Below are positions 28,289 to 38,300 of a stretch of 64,000 nucleotides of DNA, in pieces. The notes beneath the pieces are model-generated. The model had not been told where the DNA came from and searched no databases. It saw nothing but the letters and a program-made list of their open reading frames with translations. Each line of letters begins with the position of its first letter. The first letter of the stretch is position 1. The stretch is from Planctomycetota bacterium (GTDB lineage Bacteria; Planctomycetota; Phycisphaerae; UBA1845): NCBI GenBank assembly GCA_029558835.1, contig JAKQDH010000066.1, forward strand, positions 1 to 64,000. The letters run 5' to 3'. The translations under genes and the position numbers were made by a program.

Positions 28289-29318
28289 CGCGTCACCTCA
28301 CCGCCCGCATCATAACACACCCGCCCTCGTTGTTGCGTCCTGCTTCGGGCGCCCGAGCGGAAGCGACCGGACACTCCGACGGGGTGGCATGGCCAAGCGC
28401 AGCGCCGCCATGCTCTGCGGGCGCCGTCCGAGCCCGAGCGGCAGCGAGTGGGCACTTCGATGGGGTGGCATGGCCAAGCGCAGCGCCGCCATGCTCTGCG
28501 GCGACCGCACATCCGACCCGGACCGGCACCGAGCTGGCACCGTTCCTCACGCACGTCCCGGGCCGTCGTCGCGGGTCTCTCGTGTTGCACGCGCCTCCCA
28601 GTCCACGTCCACCGCCGCCTCGAACCGTCCCGCTATATAACGCGCCTAGCGCTCGCCGACTGCCACAGACCCCGCCCCGGGGCGTCGAGAAAAGCCGGCC
28701 GTTACAGTGCGACTGAACCCGGGCTGCCGGTCGCTGGGCCCGGTGGGTGCATCTTGGCGCCACCAGGGCGTCCATCTCACTGAAGATGTGGTTTCAGCAG
28801 ACGTGGTGTGCCCACGTGCACTGGGCACCGCACGGCGGGCCGCTGCTCGGTGGCGCGGTGGCGGCTCGTCGCCGCTCGCGCGTGCGGAGTACTCCCGCCG
28901 CGAGATTGGCAGCGACCCCGGTCCGACACTGCTCGGGCTGGAGACAGCCCGGACCGGTGGGGTCGACAACGTCGCGGCGACTCATCATCGGCATCTTCCC
29001 GACAAGTCGGTGCCAACGATGGCCTTCGCTGTGCGGCCGGCGCGCCGTCCGGCGGGTGCGGACCAGCGCGGCCCGCTGCCGCTTACACACGTAGGGTGTA
29101 GGCGGGACGGTTGGATGCGTGCCGCTCGACCACACGTATGACCACATGACCATCTCCACAGTTCGTTGGGGGGCTTGCGGCCGACCGCGCGGCGCGGTAG
29201 CCTTCACACAACGGTCGGGGGTTGCCGCGGTGTCGGGGGAAACGAACGCGCAGGCGCCGGCTTGTCACATCGACTCAGAATCGGGTATGCGGCGTCTGCC
29301 TCTATGCGGGAGTCACGC
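28289..29318. other. intergenic region upstream of the CHAT protein, with tandem repeats
   Basis: About 1 kb with no gene supported. It carries the 81-bp tandem repeat at 28353-28503. Past 28690 many small frames overlap on both strands, and the sequence is again GC-rich without motif. The promoter of the CHAT gene should be in the last part. Confidence 0.5.
28353..28503. repeat. 81-bp tandem repeat containing repeat family A arms
   Basis: Two copies of about 81 bp each contain GGTGGCATGGCCAAGCGCAG followed by CGCCGCCATGC (28383-28413 and 28464-28494). This arm is the inverse complement of the right arm of family A at 21289-21320 and 50234-50263. The rest of the unit, GAGCGG(A/C)AGCGA..., is less conserved. 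Confidence 0.75.
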
Positions 29319-32300
29319 GTGCACGCAATCCTACATGTCACCGGTGGATTCCTGGAGTTACACTGCGCCGAAGCCAACTTGAGCGGAGGGCGCCGTGAGC
29401 TGACGCCAGCGCGAGCGGCTGCCGTGCAGGCGCTGGCGGATCGGTATGAGAGGCTCATCGACAGCCGCCCGGGCGGCCCGGCAGTAACTCTGCAAGTCGA
29501 TCTTGAGCGGGCCGCGTTGCTCGAGATCGGCATCGAGCTATTCGCCTGGCTTGACGGCGACGAGGCTTGGCTGCACACGCTGCTCAAAAGCGCGCTGTCG
29601 CCCCTGATCCTCGAAATCCGCAGCGACCTTCGTCCGGAAGGCGCCGCCATGGACGTGCTGCGGGCGCCCTGGGAACTGCTGGCCTTGCCCAAGGGCGTTC
29701 TTCCGGGTCGCGAGGGCTTTCTCGCCGGAGACGTAACGCTCTGCTACGCCCCGTTCCGCTGCCTCGGTGATCCTCTCACGCCCTCGGAGCTGGATGACTA
29801 TCGCCTGGGCGTCGTCTTCATGGCCTCCGCGCCTCGCGGCCCCCGCGAGTTGGACTTCGAGGCAGAGGAGATGGCCATTCTGCGGGCCACCGGCCCGACC
29901 TCCGATCTCGACCTGTTTGGTAGAGGATTCGGGTGACCCGCGGCAACTGGGGAAGGTCATCGCCAGGCTGGCGCAAAAGCCCCCCGTTCTGCACCTGTCC
30001 TGCCATGGGCTTGCCGACAAGCCGCCGGTGCTGCTCATGGAGGACAGCCACGGGGCGCCGCTGCCCGTCAGCGCCACCGACCTGGTTCGGGCGCTCGAGC
30101 CGTATCGCGCCCATTTCACGTTTCTCTCCGCCTGTCTGAGTGCCGCGACGAGTCGCGCCAAGGACGGAGCATCGCCCGACGCCGGCGACTCGGGCCGGAA
30201 TCAGCTTGTAGCGCATTCGCTTGCGACCTCAATGGTCAGCGCGGGCTTTCCCACGGTGCTTGGCTGGGGCGGATCGGTGGCGGATTCCGCGGCAACCCGG
30301 TTCGCGCAGGAGCTCTATGAACGGCTGGCAAGGAGCATGTCCACCCCCGAAGCCGTCGCCAGTGCCCGCGATTGCCTGGTGAATGCGCCAGACGACGTTG
30401 TGGCCGGCGTGGGGGACAAGGACACGCCGGATGACCTCGCGCGCCGGCTCGCCGGCGGGCCGCTGCTGCGGCGCGACTGGCACCTGCCGCGGCTGTGGGT
30501 CGGCCCGCACGGCGGTGGACCGGTGGTGAAGCAGGGCGCGCGGAGGAAGCGCTCGATGCTGCCGCCGGATCACGCCCAGAAGAAGCTGCTGGCCGTGAAG
30601 GAGGGCGAGCGCCTGGAGGTGGCTGATCCGGCGGAATTCGTTGGCCGCCGACGGGAACTTCAGACGGCGCTGTCGATCCTCGGCGGCGGGGAACACGCCG
30701 GGCTGCTGATTCACGGCATGGGCCGGCTGGGTAAGTCGAGCCTAGCGGCCAGGATCAGCAATCGGCTGCCGGACTTCGCGCTCGCCGTCGTGTTCAAGCA
30801 CTACGATGCGCGAAGCATCCTCGAGGCGCTACAGGAGGCGCTCAGCGCAAACGAAGCCGCACAGGGCATTCTCAGACGCGCGATCGAGGAAGTCCGCGAC
30901 CACCCCAACACGTTCGAAGAGCATCTCATCCGACTCCTGGCCGGCCCCTGCAAGGACGCGGCGGATGGCAGGCCCGTGCTGCTGCTGATCGACGACCTGG
31001 AACGCGTGCTGGAAGACGACCCGGCCGGCGGACGGCACCGCGTCCGTGCCGACGTGCGCGAGGCACTGGCGGCTGTGCTCCGGGCTTTCGACCCGGCGCG
31101 ATCGGACAGCCGGCTGTTGGTCACCAGCCGGTTCCCGTTCACGCTGTCACGGCACGACGTGGAGTTGGCAGACAAGCTGACCTCGATTCAGCTCGGCGCC
31201 TTTCACGAGGCGGCGCGCGAGAAGCTCAGCCTCCGGCAGGTTCAGGAAGCGCGGGGTCGCCTGCCGGGCGACCAGTTGAACGACCGCGTCAAGCTGCTGG
31301 CCCACGCACAGCTTTGCGCCAGAGGCAACCCGGGGCTTCAGGACCTACTGGGGCTGAAGATAGCACTGAACCCGGAGGTGCCGGCCAAGGTTACGCAGCG
31401 TTTGCTGGAACAGGTGGAGACCTTCCTGAACCGGGGCGATCTACCGCCGGATGAGCGCGTCCGGGGCTTCCTGGAGAACCTGGCCGTGGATAGCCTGATC
31501 CAGCTCGCCGGCGATGACAACCGCCGGCTTCTGCGCGCCGCGACCGTTTTCGAACTCCCGGTCCCCGCCGGGGCGTTTGCCGGGCTGTCCGACAAGTTCG
31601 GCGGCCGCCTGCCGCGGCTGCAAGACCTGGGGCTGGTCGAGCCGTATGACGACCCGGTCGGTCCGAACCAAACCGCCTGGGCCGTGAACCGGTTCGCCGC
31701 CGGACGGCTTCCGCAGCTCTCGAAAAAGGAGCAATCGCGCGCCGCCGCCTCCGCGGTGAATGCCGTGTTCGCGGATTGGGGAGGTGCCGCCGGCAGAATG
31801 CGTCGCCCGTTCACCGCGGACCTCGAACTCGTCCGGCTGGCGCTGCTGGCGGGTAACGGCAAGGTGGTCCAGGCCTGCGGGGCAGATGCAGCGTTCGGGC
31901 TGGAACGCCGCGGTCAGCCGAAGGCCGCGGCGGGCTTGGCGGTGGCGTGCATCGAGCTTCTCGAAGAACTCGGCCTCATGGTCCCGATCGAGCTGCGGGC
32001 GCGGGCCGCGACCAACCTCGCCACAAGCGGCGACGGTGGCGTGGCCGACGAGCACTTCGCGAAAGGCGCTGCGGCGCTGGAGCAACCAGAGCACGCCGCC
32101 CACGCCGGAGGGCTGGATGTCTTTCTCTTCGAACTCGGCAAGCGCCAGCATCGGGCAGGCAAGCTCGAGGACGCACTGGCGACATTCCAACGCTTCGCCG
32201 TCGTGGTGGGCGACCGTCCCCGCGAAGCCGCGATCGCCAAGGGCCAGATTGCGGACATCCTCCAGGCCCGCGGGCAGCTCGACGAGGCGCTGCGCATCCG

Positions 32301-33174
32301 GCGGGAGGAGCAGCTTCCGGTCTACGAGCGTCTGGGCGACGTGCGGTCGATCGCGGTGGCGAAGGGCAAGATTGCGGACATCCTCCAGGCCCGCGGGCAG
32401 CTCGACGAGGCGCTGCGCAGTTGGCAAGAGGAGGTGATTCCGGCCCTGGAGCGTCTGGGTGACGTGCGGTCGATCGCGGTGGCGAAGGGCAAGATTGCGG
32501 ACATCCTCGAGGCCCGCGGGCAGCTCGACGAGGCGCTGCGCATCCGGCGGGAGGAGGAGCTTCCGGTCTACGAGCGTCTGGGCGACGTGCAGTTGATCGC
32601 GGTGACGAAGGGCCAGATTGCGGACATCCTCCAGGCCCGCGGGCAGCTCGACGAGGCGCTGCGCAGTTGGCAAGAGGAGGTGATTCCGGCCCTGGAGCGT
32701 CTGGGCGATGTGCGGTCGATCGCGGCGGCCAAGGGCAAGATTGCGAACATCCTTTTGGCACAGGGGGACACGGCGAAGGCACGTCGGCTACATGAGGAAA
32801 GGCTGGAGACGAATCGCGCTCTTCAAGACGCCGATGGCATCGCTTCGACTCTCTGGGCGCTGGCGCAACTTGATTTGCAGGACGAGCATTATGAGGCCGC
32901 GGCGCCGCGAGTAGCATTGGCCTACGCGATTGTTGAACACATGGAACGCGCACAAGGCATCGCGGCGATCGGCCCCGTGTTCGCCCAGTTCCTGGCCGCA
33001 GGCGGGCATACGTCGAAGGCGATTGAGGTTCTCCAGCGCAGCCGTGCGGCTGCCGAGCTTCTGGGGATGAATGACCTGCTTTCCCATATCGACGAGCTCG
33101 CTAAGCTGATCCAGCCCCGACGAAAGGACCCAGACTCCGGCGACGACCAGGCAAGCCCCGCGCCGACTCAGTGA
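29319..33174 (+). CDS. CHAT protease-STAND ATPase-TPR protein, split by a one-base frameshift
   Basis: The product would be about 1284 residues. It has an N-terminal CHAT (caspase-like) domain, then a STAND/NB-ARC ATPase, then TPRs. In the first frame (29319-29936) CHAT begins with HAILHVTGGFLELH and ends in a stop right after DLDLFGRGFG. Dropping one G at 29919/29920 continues in the next frame as LFVEDSGDPRQL with HLSCHG (His at 30004-30006) and FLSACLSA (Cys at 30133-30135), the intact CHAT dyad. The ATPase has HGMGRLGKSS (Walker A, about residue 466), LLLIDDLER (Walker B, about 554) and LLVTSRFPF. TPRs fill about 920-1260. GTG 29319 has GGGAG 6 bases upstream. Frameshift could be real decay or a sequencing error. 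The next gene starts 8 bases downstream. Confidence 0.82.
32236..32850 (+). repeat. five 123-bp units coding near-identical TPRs
   Basis: Units at 32236, 32359, 32482, 32605 and 32728 each code 41 residues starting AKG(K/Q)IADIL. They alternate two types: units 1 and 3 have RIRREE(Q/E)LPVYERLGDV, while units 2 and 4 have RSWQEEVIPALERLGDV. Unit 5 is degenerate. Thus a 246-bp pair has been duplicated recently. Confidence 0.9.
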
Positions 33175-33182
33175 GGTGAATT

Positions 33183-33767
33183 ATGCACGAGTTCTTTGGC
33201 TTCCCGAGCGACGCTGTTGTTACGCCCATGCGCAACGTGCCTTCGGGCGAGTGCCTGGAGAAACTTCACCGTCGGCCTGAGAAGAGCGCGGCGCGCGCGG
33301 GCGCCCCGCTGAGCATCGAGGGCGGCGCCGGGTTTGATCTTGCCCGGCAGTTCCTGGTCTTCCAGCTCAGCGCCGCCCCCGATGGCCCGGCCGTGCTGGA
33401 GCCCACTTCCGTCGATCCGGCGATCGCCGGCTCCCCCGACGAGCCCGACGTCCTGATGCGACTTGAGTTGCTCTCTTTTCACGTGGGGTCCGCCGAGGCG
33501 ATCGACCCGCAGACGCGTGCGACACTCCGGATCAACATCGGCAAGGACGAAAGCTCGACCGACAAGAAGTTCGAGACCGCGTTCTTCGCGGCGGCTCGTG
33601 GAACAACAATGCCAGGAACCTGCGTTCCGCGAACCGCAACAGGAACACGCCCGACAACCGCAACGACAACCTCGGGTTTCGGGTTGCGTCGGGGACTTAG
33701 CGCTTTGACCTGTTTTGCTCTTACCCTTTGTTCGCGGCCCGAAAGGCCGCGCAGCGCGCAAAAATGA
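33183..33767 (+). CDS. uncharacterised protein, C-terminus replaced by DGR sequence
   Basis: The open frame codes 194 residues, but only about the first 135 look natural: [20 protein letters not shown]..., [56 protein letters not shown]. From about 33587 this frame runs out of phase through the DGR repeat and the hairpin, giving a Thr/Arg-rich tail that is surely artefact. It starts 8 bases after the CHAT protein with AGGTGA 4 bases upstream, so the pair is an operon. I do not recognise the family; no catalytic motif or signal peptide is seen. I infer that its 3' end was lost when the DGR sequence was joined on. Confidence 0.65.
   Translation: MHEFFGFPSDAVVTPMRNVPSGECLEKLHRRPEKSAARAGAPLSIEGGAGFDLARQFLVFQLSAAPDGPAVLEPTSVDPAIAGSPDEPDVLMRLELLSFHVGSAEAIDPQTRATLRINIGKDESSTDKKFETAFFAAARGTTMPGTCVPRTATGTRPTTATTTSGFGLRRGLSALTCFALTLCSRPERPRSAQK
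33587..33700 (+). repeat. DGR template/variable-type repeat (FGE-sulfatase C-terminus with 10 Asn codons)
   Basis: Read in frame with TGG 33599-33601 this gives [16 protein letters not shown], then Asn/Arg-rich sequence, then [10 protein letters not shown] and TAG at 33698-33700. Ten Asn codons (nine AAC, one AAT) stand where adenine mutagenesis acts in diversity-generating retroelements, and GGSW...GFRV is the C-terminal core of the FGE-sulfatase/C-type-lectin fold that DGRs diversify. All A positions are unmutated, as in a template repeat. Its place directly before avd would also fit a variable repeat that was never diversified. Confidence 0.85.
33733..33751 (+). other. GC hairpin between the DGR repeat and avd
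   Basis: CGCGGCC at 33733-33739 pairs with GGCCGCG at 33745-33751 around a 5-nt loop (CGAAA), 32 bases after the TAG of the repeat. A GC-rich hairpin or cruciform just downstream of the variable repeat is a known requirement of efficient retrohoming in the Bordetella phage DGR. It could alternatively be a weak terminator, but no T-run follows. Confidence 0.6.
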
Positions 33768-34003
33768 GCAAGAACACCCTGCCCGTGGTTGATCGCACCT
33801 ACGCGTTGCTCAAGTGGTACCTGGGCAGACTGGAGAAGTTCCCGCGCTCGCATCGCTACGGGCTCGGGCAGCGCATTGAAGGCACGTTGTACGGGCTATT
33901 CGAGGGGTTGGTTCGAGCCTGCTATGCGTCAGCGGGCGCCAAGGCTCCGGAGCTTACCGAAGTCAACCTCAAGCTGGAGATCCTCCGGATGCACACGAGG
34001 TTG
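33764..34003 (+). pseudogene. avd: truncated DGR accessory variability determinant (Avd)
   Basis: Avd forms a four-helix pentamer that binds the DGR reverse transcriptase and template RNA. The 80 codons read [20 protein letters not shown], then GRLEKFPRSHRYGLGQRIEG, LYGLFEGLVRACYA and NLKLEILRMHTRL, matching the first two-thirds of Avd (the FPRSHR motif is characteristic). Family members are about 115-130 residues. At 34003/34004 the sequence changes abruptly into the antisense of a kinase gene fragment, so helix 4 is lost and the frame runs on to 34441 by chance. The gene is therefore most likely dead. Confidence 0.85.
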
Positions 34004-34222
34004 CCCGCCCTTTCCGAGCAATCGCTGGATGACGTAAGGCCCGATCTTCTCGGAAAGTGGAACCGTGGCCGGCTCCGGAGCGCTCTCCACAGTCTCGATC
34101 CCCGCTCGAATCTCCGCCGCCTTCGCCCGACACTGCGGGCAAGTGGCCAGGTGCTCCTCGAGTTCGGGAGCATCGCGGTCGATCCAGCTCCAAAGCTGCT
34201 CCTTCGAGACCTTGCAGGACAT
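34004..34222 (-). pseudogene. 5' stub of a zinc-finger Ser/Thr kinase gene
   Basis: From ATG 34222 the minus strand reads 73 codons: MSCKVSKEQLWSWIDRD, an anti-sigma-like zinc finger (HLATCPQC), a linker, and the start of a Hanks-type kinase (EKIGPYVIQRLLGKGG). The glycine loop stops exactly at 34004, where avd sequence begins. A ribosome-like GAGGG lies about 10 bases upstream. The sigma factor at 34480 is divergent from it. In planctomycetes such zf-kinase genes often accompany ECF sigma factors, so this is likely the remnant of a sigma/kinase pair. Confidence 0.8.
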
Positions 34223-34479
34223 GACCGATCCCTCTGCAACTCCGGGGGCCAGAAGGGCGCCAACAGCGCCCAGCCATTGTCTGCTGTGCCTGCCGCCCGT
34301 GAAGCAACCGTTAGGTTCTGGAAAGCCGCGCACACCCTCAGCAGGTCGGAGCCGGCCAGGCGTGAAGCGGCACTGAACGCCGGCGACAGGCGGCCCCTTG
34401 CACACGTCGATGTAGGGCAGTTCAATATCGCACACAGGTGAGCGCGCCCCGTCCACCCGGAACCTTCGGGAGTACCACA

Positions 34480-35103
34480 GTGGCGTCTGTGAAGGACGAC
34501 CTCCTGATGCAAGCCATCGATGGTGACGCCGAAGCGCTGGCCGCCGTCCTGCGCCGAGAAGCGCCGGCCGTGCGGCAGCAGCTTGCCGGTCAGATCCCGG
34601 CCCGCTGGCAGTCCGTGCTCTCCGTCGACGACGTCATGCAGGAGACGTACGTCGACGCGTTCCTCGACATCGCCCGTTTTGAGCCGCAACAAGAAAGCTC
34701 GCTCACCGCCTGGCTGGTGTGCATCGCCAAACGCAATCTGCTCGACGCCATCCGCATGCTGGACACCGAGAAACGCGGCGGCAACTGGCACCGGCTCGAC
34801 CCGCCGGCCGGCGACGACTCATTCCTGGCCCTGTTCGAGCATCTCGGCGGCAGCGGGAGCACCCCCAGCAGGACCGCAGCCAGAGCGGAGGCGCGGAGCA
34901 TGCTGGGCCACGCCTTAGCCCAACTGCCACCGGCGTACCGCCAAGTTGTGGAGACGTACGACCTGGAAGGGCGGCCCGTAGAGGAAGTCGCCCAGAAGCT
35001 GAAACGCACCCCCGGGGCGGTTTACATGCTGCGGGCACGGGCTCATCGCCGGCTGGCGGAGCTCTTGGGGACGGCCTCCCAGTTTCTGACGAAATCGACG
35101 TGA
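34480..35103 (+). CDS. ECF-type RNA polymerase sigma factor
   Basis: A 207-residue sigma-70 family protein with region 2 (DDLLMQAIDGDAEALAAVL... through VDDVMQETYVDAFLDIARFEP...LTAWLVCIAKRNLLDAIR) and region 4 (ALAQLPPAYRQVVETYDLEG, then RTPGAVYMLRARAHRRLAELL). It lacks regions 1.1 and 3. GTG 34480 is chosen for the GGGAG 7 bases upstream; the frame is open to GTG 34438. The large kinase gene starts 215 bases downstream on the same strand, with an inverted repeat between. That pairing is common in planctomycetes, where kinase and ECF sigma act in one signalling pathway. Confidence 0.9.
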   Translation: MASVKDDLLMQAIDGDAEALAAVLRREAPAVRQQLAGQIPARWQSVLSVDDVMQETYVDAFLDIARFEPQQESSLTAWLVCIAKRNLLDAIRMLDTEKRGGNWHRLDPPAGDDSFLALFEHLGGSGSTPSRTAARAEARSMLGHALAQLPPAYRQVVETYDLEGRPVEEVAQKLKRTPGAVYMLRARAHRRLAELLGTASQFLTKST

Positions 35104-35184
35104 GTTCCGGCCGCCGCCTACGCTTGTCTCTTTGAGCAGACCGCGGTCCGCGTCGGAACCGCGGCGACGGAGGGCGTCGAGGAT

Positions 35185-35265
35185 GTAGCGTCGGCCCCTT
35201 GCGGCCGACGCAGGTTTCTCGGGGCGGCGCTAACAACCACGTCGCCCGCGGGGGGCCGACGCTAC
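35185..35265. repeat. interspersed repeat family B, copy upstream of the kinase gene
   Basis: The ends GTAGCGTCGGCC (35185) and GGCCGACGCTAC (to 35265) are exact inverted repeats. They enclose a second pair of arms (GCGGCCGACGC and CGTCGCCCGCG) in an 81-bp unit that ends 53 bases before the kinase start. Related sequences lie at 28081-28108 and 50028-50130. Confidence 0.75.
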
Positions 35266-35318
35266 AGTGGTGCCAATCGCGTTACGTGCGTGGGGATCCG
35301 GGGCGATGGAGGCGGGTC

Positions 35319-38300
35319 ATGAGCGGTGAGCCGGACAGTGGGGCGCACAGCGACGCCGAGCAGAAGATGATCGAGGCGGCGCAGCGGGAGGCGGCGGAGG
35401 TGGCTGCGGCCGGGGGTCCTGCTCCACCGCTGCCGGCCGTACCCGGCTACAAGATCATCCGCGAGCTGGGCAAGGGCGGCATGGGGATCGTCTACGAGGC
35501 CCTCCAGGAGCAGCCCAAGCGCTCGGTGGCCTTGAAGGTGGTCCGCGGCGGGGCCTTCGTCGATGAGCATCGCCTGCGGCTCTTTCAACGCGAGATTCAG
35601 ACCCTCGCCCGCCTGAAGCACCCGGCCATCGCTGCCATCTACGAGGCCGGTCGCACCCAGGATGGCCAGCACTTCTTCGCCATGGAGCTGATCCGGGGCA
35701 CGCCGCTGACCCAGTATGCCGGGCAGCATCAACTGGACCTCGCCGCTCGCCTGGAGCTGTTCCGCCGGATTTGCCAGGGCGTCAACTATGCTCACCAGCG
35801 CGGCGTGATTCATCGGGACCTGAAGCCCTCCAACATCCTGGTCGACAGCGATGGCAACCCGAAAATCCTGGACTTCGGGCTGGCCCGCATCACCGATGCG
35901 GACGTGGCCGTCACCACGACGATGACGGCCGTCGGCAACGTCATCGGGACGCTGGCCTACATGAGTCCCGAGCAGGCCCGGGGCAACCCCGACGAGATCG
36001 ACGTGCGCAGCGACGTCTACTCGCTGGGCGTCATTCTCTACGAGTTGACCACTGGGCAACTGCCCTACGACCTCAATCGTCTGATGTTGCACGAGGCCGT
36101 GCGCGTGATCTCCGAGGACGTGCCGCACCGGCCCAGCACGATCAACCGCATTCTGCGCGGGGACGTCGAGACGATCGCGCTGAAAGCGCTGGAGAAGGAG
36201 CCGTCGCGGCGCTACGCGCACGCGGCCGCGTTGGCGGAAGACGTTGAGCGCTATCTGACCGGCCGAGCGATCCTGGCCCATCCGCCCAGCGCCCTCTACC
36301 AGTTCCGCAAGCTGGCCGCCCGTTACAAGCTGCCGCTGGCCTTTGCCGTGACGGTCTTCGTGCTGGTGACAGTCTTCGCCGTGGTAGCCACCGTGCAGGG
36401 TGTGCGCATCGCCGAGCACCGCGATCGGATCATCGAGCAGCAAGGGCAGATCCTCACCGAACGCGACCGCGCGGTCGCAGCAGGGCAGGAAGCCCAGCGC
36501 GAGCGTGATCGAGCTCTGGCCGCTGAGACAGCGGCCCGCGACGCGCAGGAAGCTGAGGTCGGGCAACGCCGGCTCGCCGAACAAAGGACCCGCGAAACCG
36601 AAGAGCACGCCGAGAACCTCCGGCGGAGCTTGTACGCCAACCGGATTGCGCTCGCGCAGATGGCGTGTGAGCGCGAGGACACGAAACGGGCGAAGGAACT
36701 CCTGGCCCAATGTCCGGACGACCTGCGCGGCTGGGAATGGTACCATCTGCTGTACGTGGCCGATCGAAGCCAGCGTACTTTCTACCTCGACGAGCAGGCT
36801 TCGACCATGGCGGCAAGCGCCGACGGAACGCAGATCGCCGTTGTCACCAGGGGTAACGATGTCAAGATACTTGACGGGATCACGGGGGAGACGCTGCGCG
36901 TCTTCAAAGGGCAGGCAGGGCAGTTGCATTCGATCGCTTTCAGTCCCGACGGCAAGAGCCTCGCCGTGGGCGGGAACGAAGTGGCACTCAAGGTGTGGGA
37001 CACACTAACGGGGCGCGAGCAATTGAGCGTCCGCGGCAAAGATCTCTGGTGGTATGCCCAGTGCCTGCTGCTCAGTTTCTCTGGCGATGGTCGCCAGCTC
37101 ATTGGCGTCTGGGCTTGCGGCCCGGAGCCAGGACCGATGAGGCGACTACTTAAGGTCTGGGACTTGCCCACGAACCAGGAGCTGGAACACTTGCTGGATG
37201 ACCGCGCCGCGTTCCAAGATGTGTTGTCAGGTCTCGACCACAGACAGCCACTCGCGCACCGCGACAATAAGCTGTTTGTGATTCGGACCGAACCGAATGA
37301 GCGCATGGCGACAACCCCCGACGACATCCTGGTCGAGAGGATCGTGTTGACCTGCAGCGGGAATCGCTTCATGCAGACATTTCCATATGACCCTGTGGAT
37401 AATGAGGAATACCCAATACAGGATGCGCGAACCGGAGAGGAATCGACACGTCTTGTCACCCCTGGCACAATGACGGCTGCGGCTTTCTCGCCAGACGACA
37501 CTCGAGTTGCCACAGGTAGCCGTGATGGCAGCATACACGTCTGGGACGCGAGCACGGGCCAGGAGTTGCATACACTGCGTGGACATTTGGGGACTGTCCG
37601 GGCTTTGGCATTCGGCCAGAACGGGACAAAAGTTACTTCGCTTGCTACGGACAAAACAATTAAGGTGTGGGAAACTGAGCATGCCCCCAAGTTGGACATC
37701 CACGGTTCCAGGGGCTACGGTGGATTCGCGCTAAGTCCGGATGGTGTGCACTTAGTGCTGCGGGAACCTGTCACCAACGCGATGACAATCTGGGATACGG
37801 TATTGAACTGCGAAGTCACAACGTTGTCGGGATGCCCGGCGACGGCATCGCCCCTTGAACGCGGCGCGATCAGCTTGAGCTCTGGCTCGCTGGCGTATTA
37901 CCTTCCCTGCGAACGTGCCGCGTGGAGTCCCGATGGCCGATGGATTGCCGCGTCTGACGCTGAGGCCGGCACGACATGCCTATGGGATGCACGGTCCCAT
38001 CAGGAAGTCGCCGTACTCGGCTTCGGGGCCGACTTCTTGGGCTTCGACCAGCGTGGCCGCGTGCTAGCCCTGGCTTCGCGCGCGCGTCGTGAGACCACCT
38101 TCGCCGACGGCTCGAAGAGTATCGTGGTTGGTTCACCGCGCGATCCAGAGGTGCGCACAGTATACCCCGCGGATCCGTCTGCCTCTCAGGAGCCGTCGAC
38201 AACCGAATCACCCGCCGTGATCCGCATTTGGGACATTACGTCCGCGCAAGTGATTTCATCCGTGCCGTGTCCCGCCGAGATCCGGTCTTTCGCTTTGAGC

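Noticed and set aside
28353-28503. CRISPR-like direct repeats
   Set aside because: Only two units, and the shared part is an interspersed palindrome found elsewhere.
29911-29936. Programmed +1 ribosomal frameshift in the CHAT gene
   Set aside because: No stop-codon-plus-slippery site like those in known +1 frameshifts; the stop comes five codons after the needed shift. A mutation or sequencing error is simpler.
33764-34441. Full-length reading of the avd frame to its stop at 34441
   Set aside because: Residues after 80 are antisense of a zinc-finger kinase gene; the continuation is accidental.
34223-34479. Possible reverse transcriptase or target gene piece next to avd
   Set aside because: No YxDD box and no RT motif appear in any frame; it is the intergenic part between the kinase stub and the sigma factor.
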